Shown here: positions 23,910 through 31,257 of the stretch, piece by piece
How the letters are laid out: each line of letters opens with the position of its first letter
Position numbering within the stretch: position 1 is the first letter of the stretch
Source of the DNA: an uncultured Christensenellaceae bacterium
GTDB taxonomy: Bacteria > Bacillota > Clostridia > Christensenellales > Borkfalkiaceae
Direction of reading: 5' to 3'
Assembly: GCA_910587625.1 (NCBI GenBank)
Contig: CAJUMW010000018.1
Coordinates: 1-31,257, forward strand
Length of the DNA stretch: 31,257 nucleotides
The notes under the pieces: generated by a model
What the model saw: the letters and a program-made list of their open reading frames with translations, nothing else
What the model was told of the DNA's origin: nothing
Databases searched by the model: none
Program-made: the position numbers and the translations under genes

Positions 23910-24465
23910 TGCGTTTCTCCTTTTCGCTTTTTATTATATTCTCTATGCTCGAAACACACGTTTCAAGCACGTCGTTTACTACCGTATAGTCGTATTCTTC
24001 CCGTTTGGAAAGCTCGTATTGCATTCTTGCTATTCTTTTTTCAATCTTATCCTCGCTCTCCGAACCGCGCTTTTTCAGCCTTGCCCTAAGCGCGTTTTCG
24101 TCGGGCGGAGCAATCATTATAAGCAGCGCGTCGGGATAAGTTTTTTTGACTTGCAGCGCGCCGTCAACCTCGATTTCGAGAATTACGTCGCGATTTTTAA
24201 GCTCGTTTTCGACAAACGCGCGCGGCGTGCCGTAAAAATTGCCGAAGTGTTCGTTGTATTCCAAAAATCCGTCGCGTCCGATTAAAGTTTTGAACTCGTC
24301 TTTGGAAATGTAAAAGTATGAAACTCCCTCTTTTTCTCCCTCTCGCATTTCACGCGTAGTGCAAGAAACGCTCAGCGCATAATTGCCGTGTTTTAAAAGT
24401 TCGCTTACGACCGTGCCCTTGCCTACGCCTGAGGGACCCGACAAAACAACCAATATATTTTTCAT
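23902..24465 (-). CDS. gmk: Guanylate kinase
   Basis: A 187-residue kinase converting GMP to GDP. The P-loop is GPSGVGKGT (10-18), followed by SCTTREMREGEKEGVSYFY (GMP-binding region) and the EIEVDGALQVKK segment. It starts 3 nt after yicC with only a weak ribosome binding site, so translation is probably coupled. The remA gene that lies between yicC and gmk in B. subtilis is absent. Confidence 0.96.
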   Translation of the reverse strand: MKNILVVLSGPSGVGKGTVVSELLKHGNYALSVSCTTREMREGEKEGVSYFYISKDEFKTLIGRDGFLEYNEHFGNFYGTPRAFVENELKNRDVILEIEVDGALQVKKTYPDALLIMIAPPDENALRARLKKRGSESEDKIEKRIARMQYELSKREEYDYTVVNDVLETCVSSIENIIKSEKEKRND

Positions 24466-24468
24466 AAA

Positions 24469-25344
24469 TTACTCTACGTTTTGAACCTGTTCGCGTATTT
24501 TTTCTATCTCGTTTTTCAAAGCAAGTCCAAGCCTTGTAACCTCTATGTCGTTAGACTTAGAACATATGGTGTTGGTTTCCCTGTTGAATTCCTGAACGAG
24601 AAAGTCTAGCTTTCTGCCCACATACTTTTCACGGCAGATTTCCCCGAACTGCGAAACGTGCGAATAAAGGCGCGTAAGCTCCTCGTCGATGTTGCTTTTG
24701 TCGGCAAACAGCGCGGCTTCGGTAAGCAGCCTGCCCTCGTCGACTTCAACGCCCTCCAAAATTTTCTTCATTTTGGTTTCGAGCTTTGTTCTGTAATTTT
24801 CCGCGACGAGCGGCGCGCGCATTTCAACCTCGCTTACAAGCTTTTGAATAGTGTCCATACGGGAAAGCATATCTTCTTCCAGCTTCTTTCCCTCGTTTTC
24901 GCGCATTGCATTTAAGTTATCCAGCGCAACGGCAAGCGCGCATTTCAAGGCTGAAATAAGCTCGTCGTCCGCAGCGGACGCGTCGTCTGCCTTTAAGACC
25001 TCGGGATACCTTAAAATATTTACTACCGATAAATCGTCGCAGATATCGGGAAACGTTTCTTTTATTTTTTTTGCGGCGCTGACGTATGAATTTGCGGTAG
25101 CCTCGTCAAGAAAGAGTTTTTTCTGCTTTTCACGCTTGTCCGACAGCGATATAAACAAGTCGGCGTGTCCGCGCGTAAGTTTTTCGCGGACTATACGGCG
25201 TATCTCCTCTTCAAGGGCGTTAAAAATTCTCGGACATTTGACGTTAATATCGAGGTATCTGTTGTTTACCGTCTTGATTTCGACGGTTAGCTCGATTCCG
25301 CCATCCTTATATTCTCCCCTGCCGTAGCCTGTCATACTGTACAT
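24469..25344 (-). CDS. yicC: YicC family endoribonuclease-like protein
   Basis: A 291-residue protein of the YicC/YloC family, which has endoribonuclease activity in studied members. The N terminus MYSMTGYGRGE and the C-terminal domain (about 205-291, with FLVQEFNRETNTICSKSND) are diagnostic. GAGG precedes the ATG. It is the first gene of the operon that runs through gmk, rpoZ, priA, def, fmt, rsmB, rlmN and rpe. Confidence 0.93.
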   Translation of the reverse strand: MYSMTGYGRGEYKDGGIELTVEIKTVNNRYLDINVKCPRIFNALEEEIRRIVREKLTRGHADLFISLSDKREKQKKLFLDEATANSYVSAAKKIKETFPDICDDLSVVNILRYPEVLKADDASAADDELISALKCALAVALDNLNAMRENEGKKLEEDMLSRMDTIQKLVSEVEMRAPLVAENYRTKLETKMKKILEGVEVDEGRLLTEAALFADKSNIDEELTRLYSHVSQFGEICREKYVGRKLDFLVQEFNRETNTICSKSNDIEVTRLGLALKNEIEKIREQVQNVE

Positions 25345-25376
25345 AACAATCCTCGCCGCATAATTTTACAAACTAT

Positions 25377-25405
25377 ATTATAACAGAAAGATTTACAAAA
25401 TACAA
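25377..25405 (-). promoter_or_regulatory. Promoter of the yicC-to-rpe operon
   Basis: TTGTAT (25400-25405), a 17-nt spacer and a perfect TATAAT (25377-25382), with +1 near 25370 and a leader of about 26 nt. Confidence 0.7.
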
Positions 25406-25431
25406 GCTAATTTTGAAAATAACAAAATTTT

Positions 25432-26094
25432 TTAGTAGTCTAATTTGCACTCTCCGGAAATGCCTTTTGCACGCGTTGTGACAAGATGATAGCGGTTTTG
25501 CGGACTTACTTCGAAAAGCGCATATTTTTGCGTTGAGGTTGCAATTGCCCCCGATATATCCGCGAAATAAGCGGTATTTCCGGCACAGAGAACTACGGGC
25601 ACTCCGTACAGATATGAGTATGCCCGTACGAGCAGCGGCGGTATATTGTCCCTCACTTCTTCCATAAGTGCAACCACAGCGTTGCAGCCGCACAGCGACA
25701 GACTTTTTATGGTGTCGGGAAACAGCAAATCGTTTTCTATACACAGCCCTATTTTATATCCGTTAACTTTATATAGCCCGAGCGTTGCTCCGCTCTTATA
25801 CTCTTCCCCGTCGAGAACGTGAGTCATATCGGAAATTCCGAGCAGCTTTCCCCTGTCTGCGACTGCGCAGGACTTGCGGACAAGTCCGCGGCTAACTGTC
25901 TTGCAGGCGGAAAAAATTCCGCAGGAAAACTTTTTGGAATATCTTGCCACTTCTTCAAACTTTTCGGTTTCTCCCTTTAATTCCCGTTCATAATCGACTT
26001 CACCCAAAGCGCCGAACCCCGTAACAATCAAGTCGCACTCGGGCAAACTATCCATTTCGTCTAAATTATTGCCTGTCACAATGCAGAATACCAT
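25432..26094 (-). CDS. Nitrilase-superfamily (carbon-nitrogen hydrolase) protein, possibly inactive
   Basis: A 220-residue protein with the outline of the nitrilase fold. YKIGLCIENDLLFPDTIKSLSLCGCNAVVAL matches the nucleophile region, normally GxxxCYD..FPE, with Cys118 as the nucleophile candidate. The usual catalytic lysine motif (Y.K.HL) seems replaced by SDMTHVL (88-94), so the Glu-Lys-Cys triad may be incomplete. It is also shorter than typical members (about 260-300). Binding or regulatory use of the fold is possible. The ATG has no ribosome binding site, and the promoter predicts a leaderless mRNA. It is divergent from the M1 metallopeptidase gene. Confidence 0.6.
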   Translation of the reverse strand: MVFCIVTGNNLDEMDSLPECDLIVTGFGALGEVDYERELKGETEKFEEVARYSKKFSCGIFSACKTVSRGLVRKSCAVADRGKLLGISDMTHVLDGEEYKSGATLGLYKVNGYKIGLCIENDLLFPDTIKSLSLCGCNAVVALMEEVRDNIPPLLVRAYSYLYGVPVVLCAGNTAYFADISGAIATSTQKYALFEVSPQNRYHLVTTRAKGISGECKLDY

Positions 26095-26100
26095 ATGTTT

Positions 26101-26130
26101 ATTCTATTAAAAACAGAAAAAAAATGTTAA
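26101..26130 (-). promoter_or_regulatory. Promoter predicted to give a leaderless mRNA
   Basis: TTAACA (26125-26130), an 18-nt spacer and TAGAAT (26101-26106). Six nt separate the -10 from the ATG at 26094, the same geometry as for nth and the TIM-barrel gene. Confidence 0.5.
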
Positions 26131-26191
26131 ATAAGTTTTATTTGATTTTTTTTGCGCATATGATAGGCTAAAAGCCTTAAAGAGGAAGAAA

Positions 26192-27643
26192 ATGAAAAAA
26201 TTTTTATCGTTTATCCTTGTTTTGTGCGCGTTTTGCGCGACGTTGACAATTTCCGCCTGCGCGCCCGACAGCGAGGATATTTCAAGTTATGACATTTTGA
26301 TTATTTACGACGAGGAAAAAGGCACCGTGACGGGCAGTATGGACTTTTGTTACTATAACTCGACCGACAATGAATTAAACGATTTAAAATTTAACCTTTT
26401 CGGCAACGCTTTCAGGGAGGGCGCGCGCTTTAAGCCCGTATCGGAAACTTATAAAAACCGCGCCTATTACGATGGGGAAAGTTTCGGCGGTATGGAGATA
26501 CAAAACGTAGAAAACTGCGCCGGTTGGGATATTGTCGGAGAGGACGAAAATATACTTGTCGTAAACCTGTTGACCCCCATATATCCCCAAGATACCGTCG
26601 ATTTGAAGATATCCTACACCCTTACATTAGCCAAGGTAAATCACCGCACGGGCATAACCGAAAACACGGTAAATTTAGGCAATTTTTACCCCGTTTTATG
26701 TGCGTATTCAGCGCAGGGCTTTGTAGAAACGCCGTACTATTACTGCGGCGACCCGTTTCTATCCGAATGCGCGAATTATAACGTTACGGTTGATTTACCC
26801 CCCGAATATACCGCAGCGACAAGCGGAAAACCCGTTTCAGAAAGCCAAACGGGGGACAGAAAAAAGTGCCTTTACACGCTTGACAACGCACGCGACTTCG
26901 CGCTTGTGTTATCCAAGAATTTTAAAGTTGTTTCCAACGAAGTAAACGGCGTAAACGTAAGCTATTATTATATTTCAGACGAGAACGCGCAGGCGAGCTT
27001 AAACGTTGCGTGCGAAAGCTTAAAATATTTTTCCGAAGCTTTCGGCAAATATGAGTATCCCACTCTTTCGGTAGTACAGACGGGATTTTGCTACGGCGGT
27101 ATGGAATACCCTGCGCTTACGATGATTGCAGACGGGCTTGACTCGGACAACAACGTTTACACGATAGTGCACGAAAACGCGCACCAATGGTGGTACGCAA
27201 TGGTTGGCAGCGACCAGGTAAACGACAGTTGGCAGGACGAGGGACTTACCGAGTATTCCACCCTTATGTTCTTTGAAAACAACCCCACTTACGGGTTTAC
27301 GAGGACGGGTATAGTAAACTCCGCTACAAGCTATTACAGAGCGTTTTTCACAGTATATAAACAGCTTACCGGTGAAGTTGACACCCGTATGCACAGACAC
27401 CTTTCGGAATATACCAACGAGCTTGAATACAACAACATTGCTTACAACAAGGGTATAGTAATGTTCGATATGTTGAGAAAGTCGGTCGGCGACGACAAAT
27501 TCGCGGCTTGCCTCAAATCATATTTCAAAAATAACAAGGGCACTATTGCCGCACCCGAAAACCTTTTTGCCGCGTTCAAAAGCAGCGGCGTTGACCTTGA
27601 CGGACTGTTCACTTCATTTATGGAAGGAAAGATTTTAATATAA
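26192..27643 (+). CDS. M1-family (gluzincin) metallopeptidase lipoprotein
   Basis: A 483-residue predicted lipoprotein (lipobox TISAC, C23), so it should act at the outer face of the membrane. It has an N-terminal beta domain (about 30-245) and a catalytic domain with the GGMEYP exopeptidase-type loop (302-307), zinc motif HENAH (327-331) and the third zinc ligand E350 in DEGLTEY, 19 residues on. This layout is that of M1 aminopeptidases, although it is much shorter than the classical 850-900 residues and lacks the large C-terminal helical domain. GAGGAAG precedes the ATG. TATGAT (26159-26164) is a possible -10. A terminator follows about 80 bp downstream. Confidence 0.87.
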   Translation: MKKFLSFILVLCAFCATLTISACAPDSEDISSYDILIIYDEEKGTVTGSMDFCYYNSTDNELNDLKFNLFGNAFREGARFKPVSETYKNRAYYDGESFGGMEIQNVENCAGWDIVGEDENILVVNLLTPIYPQDTVDLKISYTLTLAKVNHRTGITENTVNLGNFYPVLCAYSAQGFVETPYYYCGDPFLSECANYNVTVDLPPEYTAATSGKPVSESQTGDRKKCLYTLDNARDFALVLSKNFKVVSNEVNGVNVSYYYISDENAQASLNVACESLKYFSEAFGKYEYPTLSVVQTGFCYGGMEYPALTMIADGLDSDNNVYTIVHENAHQWWYAMVGSDQVNDSWQDEGLTEYSTLMFFENNPTYGFTRTGIVNSATSYYRAFFTVYKQLTGEVDTRMHRHLSEYTNELEYNNIAYNKGIVMFDMLRKSVGDDKFAACLKSYFKNNKGTIAAPENLFAAFKSSGVDLDGLFTSFMEGKILI

Positions 27644-27726
27644 CGATTCAAAGCCTCCGCCAAAAGCGCAATTCCCATAGGGATTAAAAAACAAAAATTT
27701 TATAAGAGTTGCACTTTCAAGCGATG

Positions 27727-27766
27727 AAAAAGAACAGGATTTCAAATCGAAGTCCTGTTTCTTTTT
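27727..27766 (+). terminator. Terminator after the M1 peptidase gene
   Basis: Arms AAAAAGAACAGGA and TCCTGTTTCTTTTT pair over 13 bp with one bulged T around a 13-nt loop. The T run forms part of the stem. Confidence 0.75.
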
Positions 27767-27795
27767 ACATATTTATTGCAACTGACTGACTAACT

Positions 27796-27823
27796 TTGTT
27801 ACTTCTTCTTGCTATTCTATACT
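27796..27823 (+). promoter_or_regulatory. Candidate pstS promoter
   Basis: TTGTTA (27796-27801), a 16-nt spacer and TATACT (27818-27823). A short palindrome TTGTC-N4-GACAA (27823-27836) spans the predicted start. Just upstream, 27781-27795 repeats the unit ACTGACTGACTAACT, which could be a binding site for a phosphate-response regulator, but it does not clearly match the TTAACA-type Pho box. Confidence 0.5.
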
Positions 27824-27866
27824 TGTCAAGCGACAAAAAATAAAAAATTCAAGGAGAAACAAAAAA

Positions 27867-28667
27867 ATGAAAAAACTGACAAAAATTTTGATGAGTGCAT
27901 TGTGCATAGCTGCAATCGGTAGCTCTATGGCTGCGCTCGGCGGTTGCGGTAGTAAAAAGGAAAGCATTACCGTTTCGGGTTCGTCTTCCGTTACACCCAT
28001 AATGGAAAAACTTGCGGCGGAATACGAAAAGACGCACGACGTAAGAATTACGGTAAATATGTCTTCGTCCGGCGCGGGTATAAGTGATACGCAAAACGGC
28101 TTAAACGATTTCGGTATGTCTTCGCGTGAATTGAAATCGAGCGAAACGGGTGTGAAAGGCTATACGCTTTGTATGGACGGTATTGCCCTTATCGTCAACA
28201 AAGACTGTTCTGTTACGGACGTGAGCAAAACCGACGTGAAAGCACTCTATGAAAGCGGCACGGCAATCCCCGATACTTCGATAACGGCGGCAATCGGCAG
28301 AGATGCGTCAAGCGGAACGCGCACGGCGTTCGACGAGCTTTTGAAAATCGAAAACGGTTACGCTACGAGCGTTGCCACGCTTGCCGAAACGGGTAACGTA
28401 ATCGAAGCGATACAAGGCTCGACAAACAGCATAGGCTACATATCTTACGGCAGTCTGAAAAGTACGGTCAAAGCGGTAAGTTTAGACGGTGTTGCTTGCA
28501 CGGTGGAAAACATTATGAATAACACCTATGCGTTGCAACGTCCGTTCGTTATCGTACTCAAAGAAAACGGAACGCTGTCAGCGGCGGCACAAGGCTTTTA
28601 CGATTATATTATGAGTGCGGAAGCTCAAACGGTTATAACGGGCGCGGGTTATATTTCGGTAAAGTGA
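27867..28667 (+). CDS. pstS: Phosphate ABC transporter substrate-binding lipoprotein
   Basis: A 266-residue lipoprotein (lipobox ALGGC, C27) that captures phosphate outside the membrane. Phosphate-binding segments are SGSSSVTP (37-44), NDFGMSSR (80-87) and GRDASSGTRTAF (144-155). AAGGAG precedes the ATG. First gene of the operon; the permease starts 1 nt after its stop. The length is at the short end of the family. Confidence 0.95.
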   Translation: MKKLTKILMSALCIAAIGSSMAALGGCGSKKESITVSGSSSVTPIMEKLAAEYEKTHDVRITVNMSSSGAGISDTQNGLNDFGMSSRELKSSETGVKGYTLCMDGIALIVNKDCSVTDVSKTDVKALYESGTAIPDTSITAAIGRDASSGTRTAFDELLKIENGYATSVATLAETGNVIEAIQGSTNSIGYISYGSLKSTVKAVSLDGVACTVENIMNNTYALQRPFVIVLKENGTLSAAAQGFYDYIMSAEAQTVITGAGYISVK

Positions 28668-28668
28668 T

Positions 28669-30450
28669 ATGACTACGCTTACAAAGATTAAAACGGCAAA
28701 GTTTTTTTCAAAGGAAAATATCGCAAAGGCAATATTTATAGCCCTTGCGGCATTTTCCATTCTTGCCGTGTTTACGATTATCGGTTATTTGCTTTATGCA
28801 AGCATACCCGCTTTTCGTGATATAGGTTTTTTCAAGTTTATTTTCGGTTCGGAATGGTCGGCAAAATCGGAAACTTTCGGGATATGGCGAATGATTGTCG
28901 GCACGTTCTTTCTTACCGTATGCGCCGTACTGCTCGGCGGTACGCTTGCTGTATTTACGGCGATTTGGCTTGTATTCTATTGCCCTAAACGACTGAAAAA
29001 GATATATACGCAGATAGTAAATTTGCTTGCGGGTATTCCGTCTATCGTGTACGGTCTGTTCGGGTATAAATTTTTAATGCCGCTACTCGTCGATATATTC
29101 CACCCGAATAATGCGGGTTTCGGACTTTTGGCGTGTACGCTTATTCTCTCGGTTATGATATTACCGACAATAACTTCCATAACCAAAAACAGTTTGGAAG
29201 CAGTACCCATGCACTACTACGAAGGCGCGCTTGCGCTCGGCTGTTCAAAAAATCAAGCGGTATGGAAAGTTTTGCTGCCCGCCGCAAAGAGCGGAATTAT
29301 ATCGGCAATCATACTCGGCATAGGTCGGGCAATCGGCGAAACAATGGCTGTTCAGATGATAGTGGGTAACGGTTCGGGTTATCCGTTCGGTGCGTTCGTG
29401 CCGTTTACCACGCTCACAAGCAATATCGTACAGAATTGGGGTTATGCAACGCCGTCCGAACAGTCTGCGCTTATTGCCGACGGGTTCGTATTGCTTATCT
29501 TTATACTCATACTTAATCTTTGCCTTATGGCTGTAAAAAAGGACAGCAAGGGCGGCAATAAATTCTTCTCTCGTAGATTGAGAGAAAGCGATCAGAAAGA
29601 TACGTTAAAAAGCTATCGTCGCACGGGTAGCGCTTGCGATGCGCTATGGATAGTTTCTTGGGTTATTTCTTTGCTGGTTGCGTTCGTTCTCGCATTTATC
29701 GTAATATTCGTTTTCGTAAAAGGCTTTCCGCATTTGAGTATTGATTTTATGTTCGGGGAAAGCGGTAACGCACACACGACGCTTGCGCCCGCTTTTGTAT
29801 CAACTACAATGCTCATAGGTCTTGCGCTGTTGCTTGCTTTGCCGCTCGGTGTAGGCGCGGCAATCTTTTTGAACGAGTATGCAAAGAAAGGAAGCATTTT
29901 CGTTAAAGTGATACGCCTGTTCGTCGATACGCTTGCCGGTATTCCGTCGATAATATTCGGGCTGTTCGGAATGGTATTCTTTGTAATCGGTATGAATATG
30001 GGCTATTCTATATGGGCGGGCGGTATTACTTTGGCTCTTATCATTTTGCCGACGATTATACGCAGCACCGAACAAAGTTTATCGGAAGTTCCCGACAGTA
30101 TGCGTGAAGCAAGTTACGCTCTCGGCGCGGGAAAACTGCGGACGATTTTCGTCGTCGTTCTGCCGCAGGCAATTACGGGAATTATAACGTCGATTATCCT
30201 TTCTATCGGAAGAATTGTAAACGAAAGCGCGGCTCTCATATTTACGGTAGGCTCGGCATCTACTTTTATTCCGCAAGGTTACGGTGATAGCGCGGCAAGT
30301 TTCGCCGTTCTCGTATGGAAGTTTATGAGTAACGGCTTGCAAGTAAACGAAGCCTACGCTACGGCAAGCATATTGCTTATATTCGTCATCATACTTAACT
30401 TACTCGTTTCACTTGTGGAATGGTTATTTAATCGGAGAAAAAAGATATGA
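28669..30450 (+). CDS. pstCA: Fused phosphate ABC transporter permease PstC-PstA
   Basis: One 593-residue reading frame contains both permease subunits, usually separate proteins of about 280-310 residues. The PstC half (about 1-292) has AGIPSIVYGLFG (121-132) and its EAA loop (177-210). A charged linker (about 293-325) leads to the PstA half, which has AGIPSIIFGLFG (423-434) and its EAA loop (472-505). Both contact loops for PstB are intact, so a two-in-one membrane channel is likely. The start is 1 nt after pstS without a clear ribosome binding site, suggesting translational coupling; the stop overlaps the pstB ATG (ATGA). No internal stop or frameshift is seen at the junction. Confidence 0.93.
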   Translation: MTTLTKIKTAKFFSKENIAKAIFIALAAFSILAVFTIIGYLLYASIPAFRDIGFFKFIFGSEWSAKSETFGIWRMIVGTFFLTVCAVLLGGTLAVFTAIWLVFYCPKRLKKIYTQIVNLLAGIPSIVYGLFGYKFLMPLLVDIFHPNNAGFGLLACTLILSVMILPTITSITKNSLEAVPMHYYEGALALGCSKNQAVWKVLLPAAKSGIISAIILGIGRAIGETMAVQMIVGNGSGYPFGAFVPFTTLTSNIVQNWGYATPSEQSALIADGFVLLIFILILNLCLMAVKKDSKGGNKFFSRRLRESDQKDTLKSYRRTGSACDALWIVSWVISLLVAFVLAFIVIFVFVKGFPHLSIDFMFGESGNAHTTLAPAFVSTTMLIGLALLLALPLGVGAAIFLNEYAKKGSIFVKVIRLFVDTLAGIPSIIFGLFGMVFFVIGMNMGYSIWAGGITLALIILPTIIRSTEQSLSEVPDSMREASYALGAGKLRTIFVVVLPQAITGIITSIILSIGRIVNESAALIFTVGSASTFIPQGYGDSAASFAVLVWKFMSNGLQVNEAYATASILLIFVIILNLLVSLVEWLFNRRKKI

Positions 30451-31238
30451 AAAAACACATTATAGAGCAATTTGATTTGAGCGGCGATATTGCCGTTTCG
30501 GTCAAGGAAATGAATTTATACTACGGCTCGTTTCACGCGTTAAAAAGCATTTATATGGATTTTCCGAAAAACAGGCTTACCGCTTTAATCGGTCCGAGCG
30601 GTTGCGGCAAATCCACGCTCATAAAATCGCTTAACCGAATGAACGATTTAATCGAAGGCTGTAAAATAACGGGTGAAATCAAAATCGGCAACACCGATGT
30701 TTACGCAAGGAAAACAGATTTATCCCGTCTTCGCAAAAACGTGGGTATGGTATTCCAACGCCCCAACCCGCTTGCTATGAGCGTTTACGATAATATCGCA
30801 TACGGTCCGCGCACGTTCGGAATACGCGCCAAAAGTGAATTGGACGGAATAGTCGAAAGCTCGCTCAAAGGCGCGGCTATGTGGGACGAAGTAAAAGATA
30901 GGTTGAATAAATCCGCGCTCGGTCTTTCGGGTGGTCAACAGCAAAGGCTCTGTATTGCCCGTGCGCTGTCCGTTGAGCCGCAAATTCTTTTAATGGATGA
31001 ACCGACGAGTGCGCTCGATCCCATTTCTACCGGAAAAATAGAAGAACTCTGTCTTGAACTCAAAAAGAATATGACTATTATTATGGTAACGCACAATATG
31101 CAGCAGGCGTTCAGAATAGCCGACTATACGGCGTACTTCCTTTTGGGTGAAATGATTGAAATGGACGAAACGAAAAAGTTGTTTGCTCATCCGCAGAACA
31201 AAAAAACAGACGATTATATCAACGGCAGATTTGGTTGA
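30447..31238 (+). CDS. pstB: Phosphate ABC transporter ATP-binding protein
   Basis: A 263-residue ATPase that drives phosphate import. Walker A GPSGCGKST (49-57), Q-loop Q104, signature LSGGQQQR (160-167), Walker B ILLMDE (180-185), D-loop SALD and switch H216 in VTHNMQQ are all present. GGAG precedes the ATG, which overlaps the permease stop. The remaining 19 bp to the right edge contain no start; phoU would be the expected next gene. Confidence 0.96.
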   Translation: MKKHIIEQFDLSGDIAVSVKEMNLYYGSFHALKSIYMDFPKNRLTALIGPSGCGKSTLIKSLNRMNDLIEGCKITGEIKIGNTDVYARKTDLSRLRKNVGMVFQRPNPLAMSVYDNIAYGPRTFGIRAKSELDGIVESSLKGAAMWDEVKDRLNKSALGLSGGQQQRLCIARALSVEPQILLMDEPTSALDPISTGKIEELCLELKKNMTIIMVTHNMQQAFRIADYTAYFLLGEMIEMDETKKLFAHPQNKKTDDYINGRFG

Positions 31239-31257
31239 TATTACAATTTTATTACAA

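Noticed and set aside
27781..27795. ACTGACTGACTAACT repeat as a Pho box
   Set aside because: It is well placed before pstS but does not match the known TTAACA-type direct repeats closely enough to call.
29540..29650. Sequencing error joining separate pstC and pstA genes
   Set aside because: The linker frame is open, has codon use like its flanks and shows no remnant stop, ribosome binding site or start for a separate pstA; it remains listed as a check in the findings.
1..31257. CRISPR arrays, tRNA/rRNA genes, insertion sequences, prophage or toxin-antitoxin modules
   Set aside because: No repeat-spacer pattern, cloverleaf, rRNA segment, transposase or integrase motif was seen on either strand by eye.

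Overview
The window looks like the chromosome of an uncultured, probably endospore-forming member of the Firmicutes, class Clostridia. Three things point there. The gene order yicC-gmk-rpoZ-priA-def-fmt-rsmB-rlmN-rpe ... rpmB/yloU-yloV-recG matches the Bacillus subtilis yloC-to-recG region. The extracytoplasmic genes carry lipoprotein signals. A 22-codon ORF between rpe and rpmB has both the position and the residue pattern of spoVM. No rRNA, tRNA, CRISPR array, insertion sequence or prophage gene was seen. Most genes, including nearly all translation genes, run on the minus strand.

Layout. 1-2.7 kb: a promoter firing off the left edge, a TIM-barrel isomerase-like gene, a small lipoprotein with a likely decayed small gene upstream, and two divergent small genes of unknown function. 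2.7-4.9 kb: a class V aminotransferase/cysteine desulfurase-like gene divergent from a DUF3343 (Se/S carrier-like) gene, with an inverted repeat between them, then nth. 4.9-9.5 kb: the str operon rpsL-rpsG-fusA, followed by tuf under its own promoter. 9.6-15.6 kb: a large lipoprotein, recG, yloV and yloU. 15.6-17.1 kb: rpmB (plus strand), converging on an M19 dipeptidase that is coupled to the spoVM-like ORF. 17.1-25.4 kb: a tightly packed housekeeping operon. 25.4-27.6 kb: a nitrilase-fold protein divergent from an M1-family metallopeptidase lipoprotein. 27.8-31.2 kb: a phosphate uptake operon, pstS, a single gene fusing PstC and PstA, and pstB, running off the right edge where phoU might be expected.

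How the genes work together. Most of the window is the protein-synthesis core: ribosomal proteins S12, S7 and L28, both elongation factors, formylation and deformylation of initiator Met, and rRNA/tRNA methylation. With it are nucleotide and transcription support (gmk, rpoZ), DNA maintenance (priA, recG, nth) and phosphate import.

Two recurrent expression patterns can be read directly. Three genes (TIM barrel, nth, nitrilase-like) have a -10 hexamer ending exactly 6 nt before the ATG, which predicts leaderless mRNAs. Four strong promoters (rpsL, tuf, rpmB and the one at the left edge) are followed by a hairpin starting at about +1 to +4 of the predicted transcript.

All functional statements come from motif recognition and synteny read by eye. 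No database search was run.
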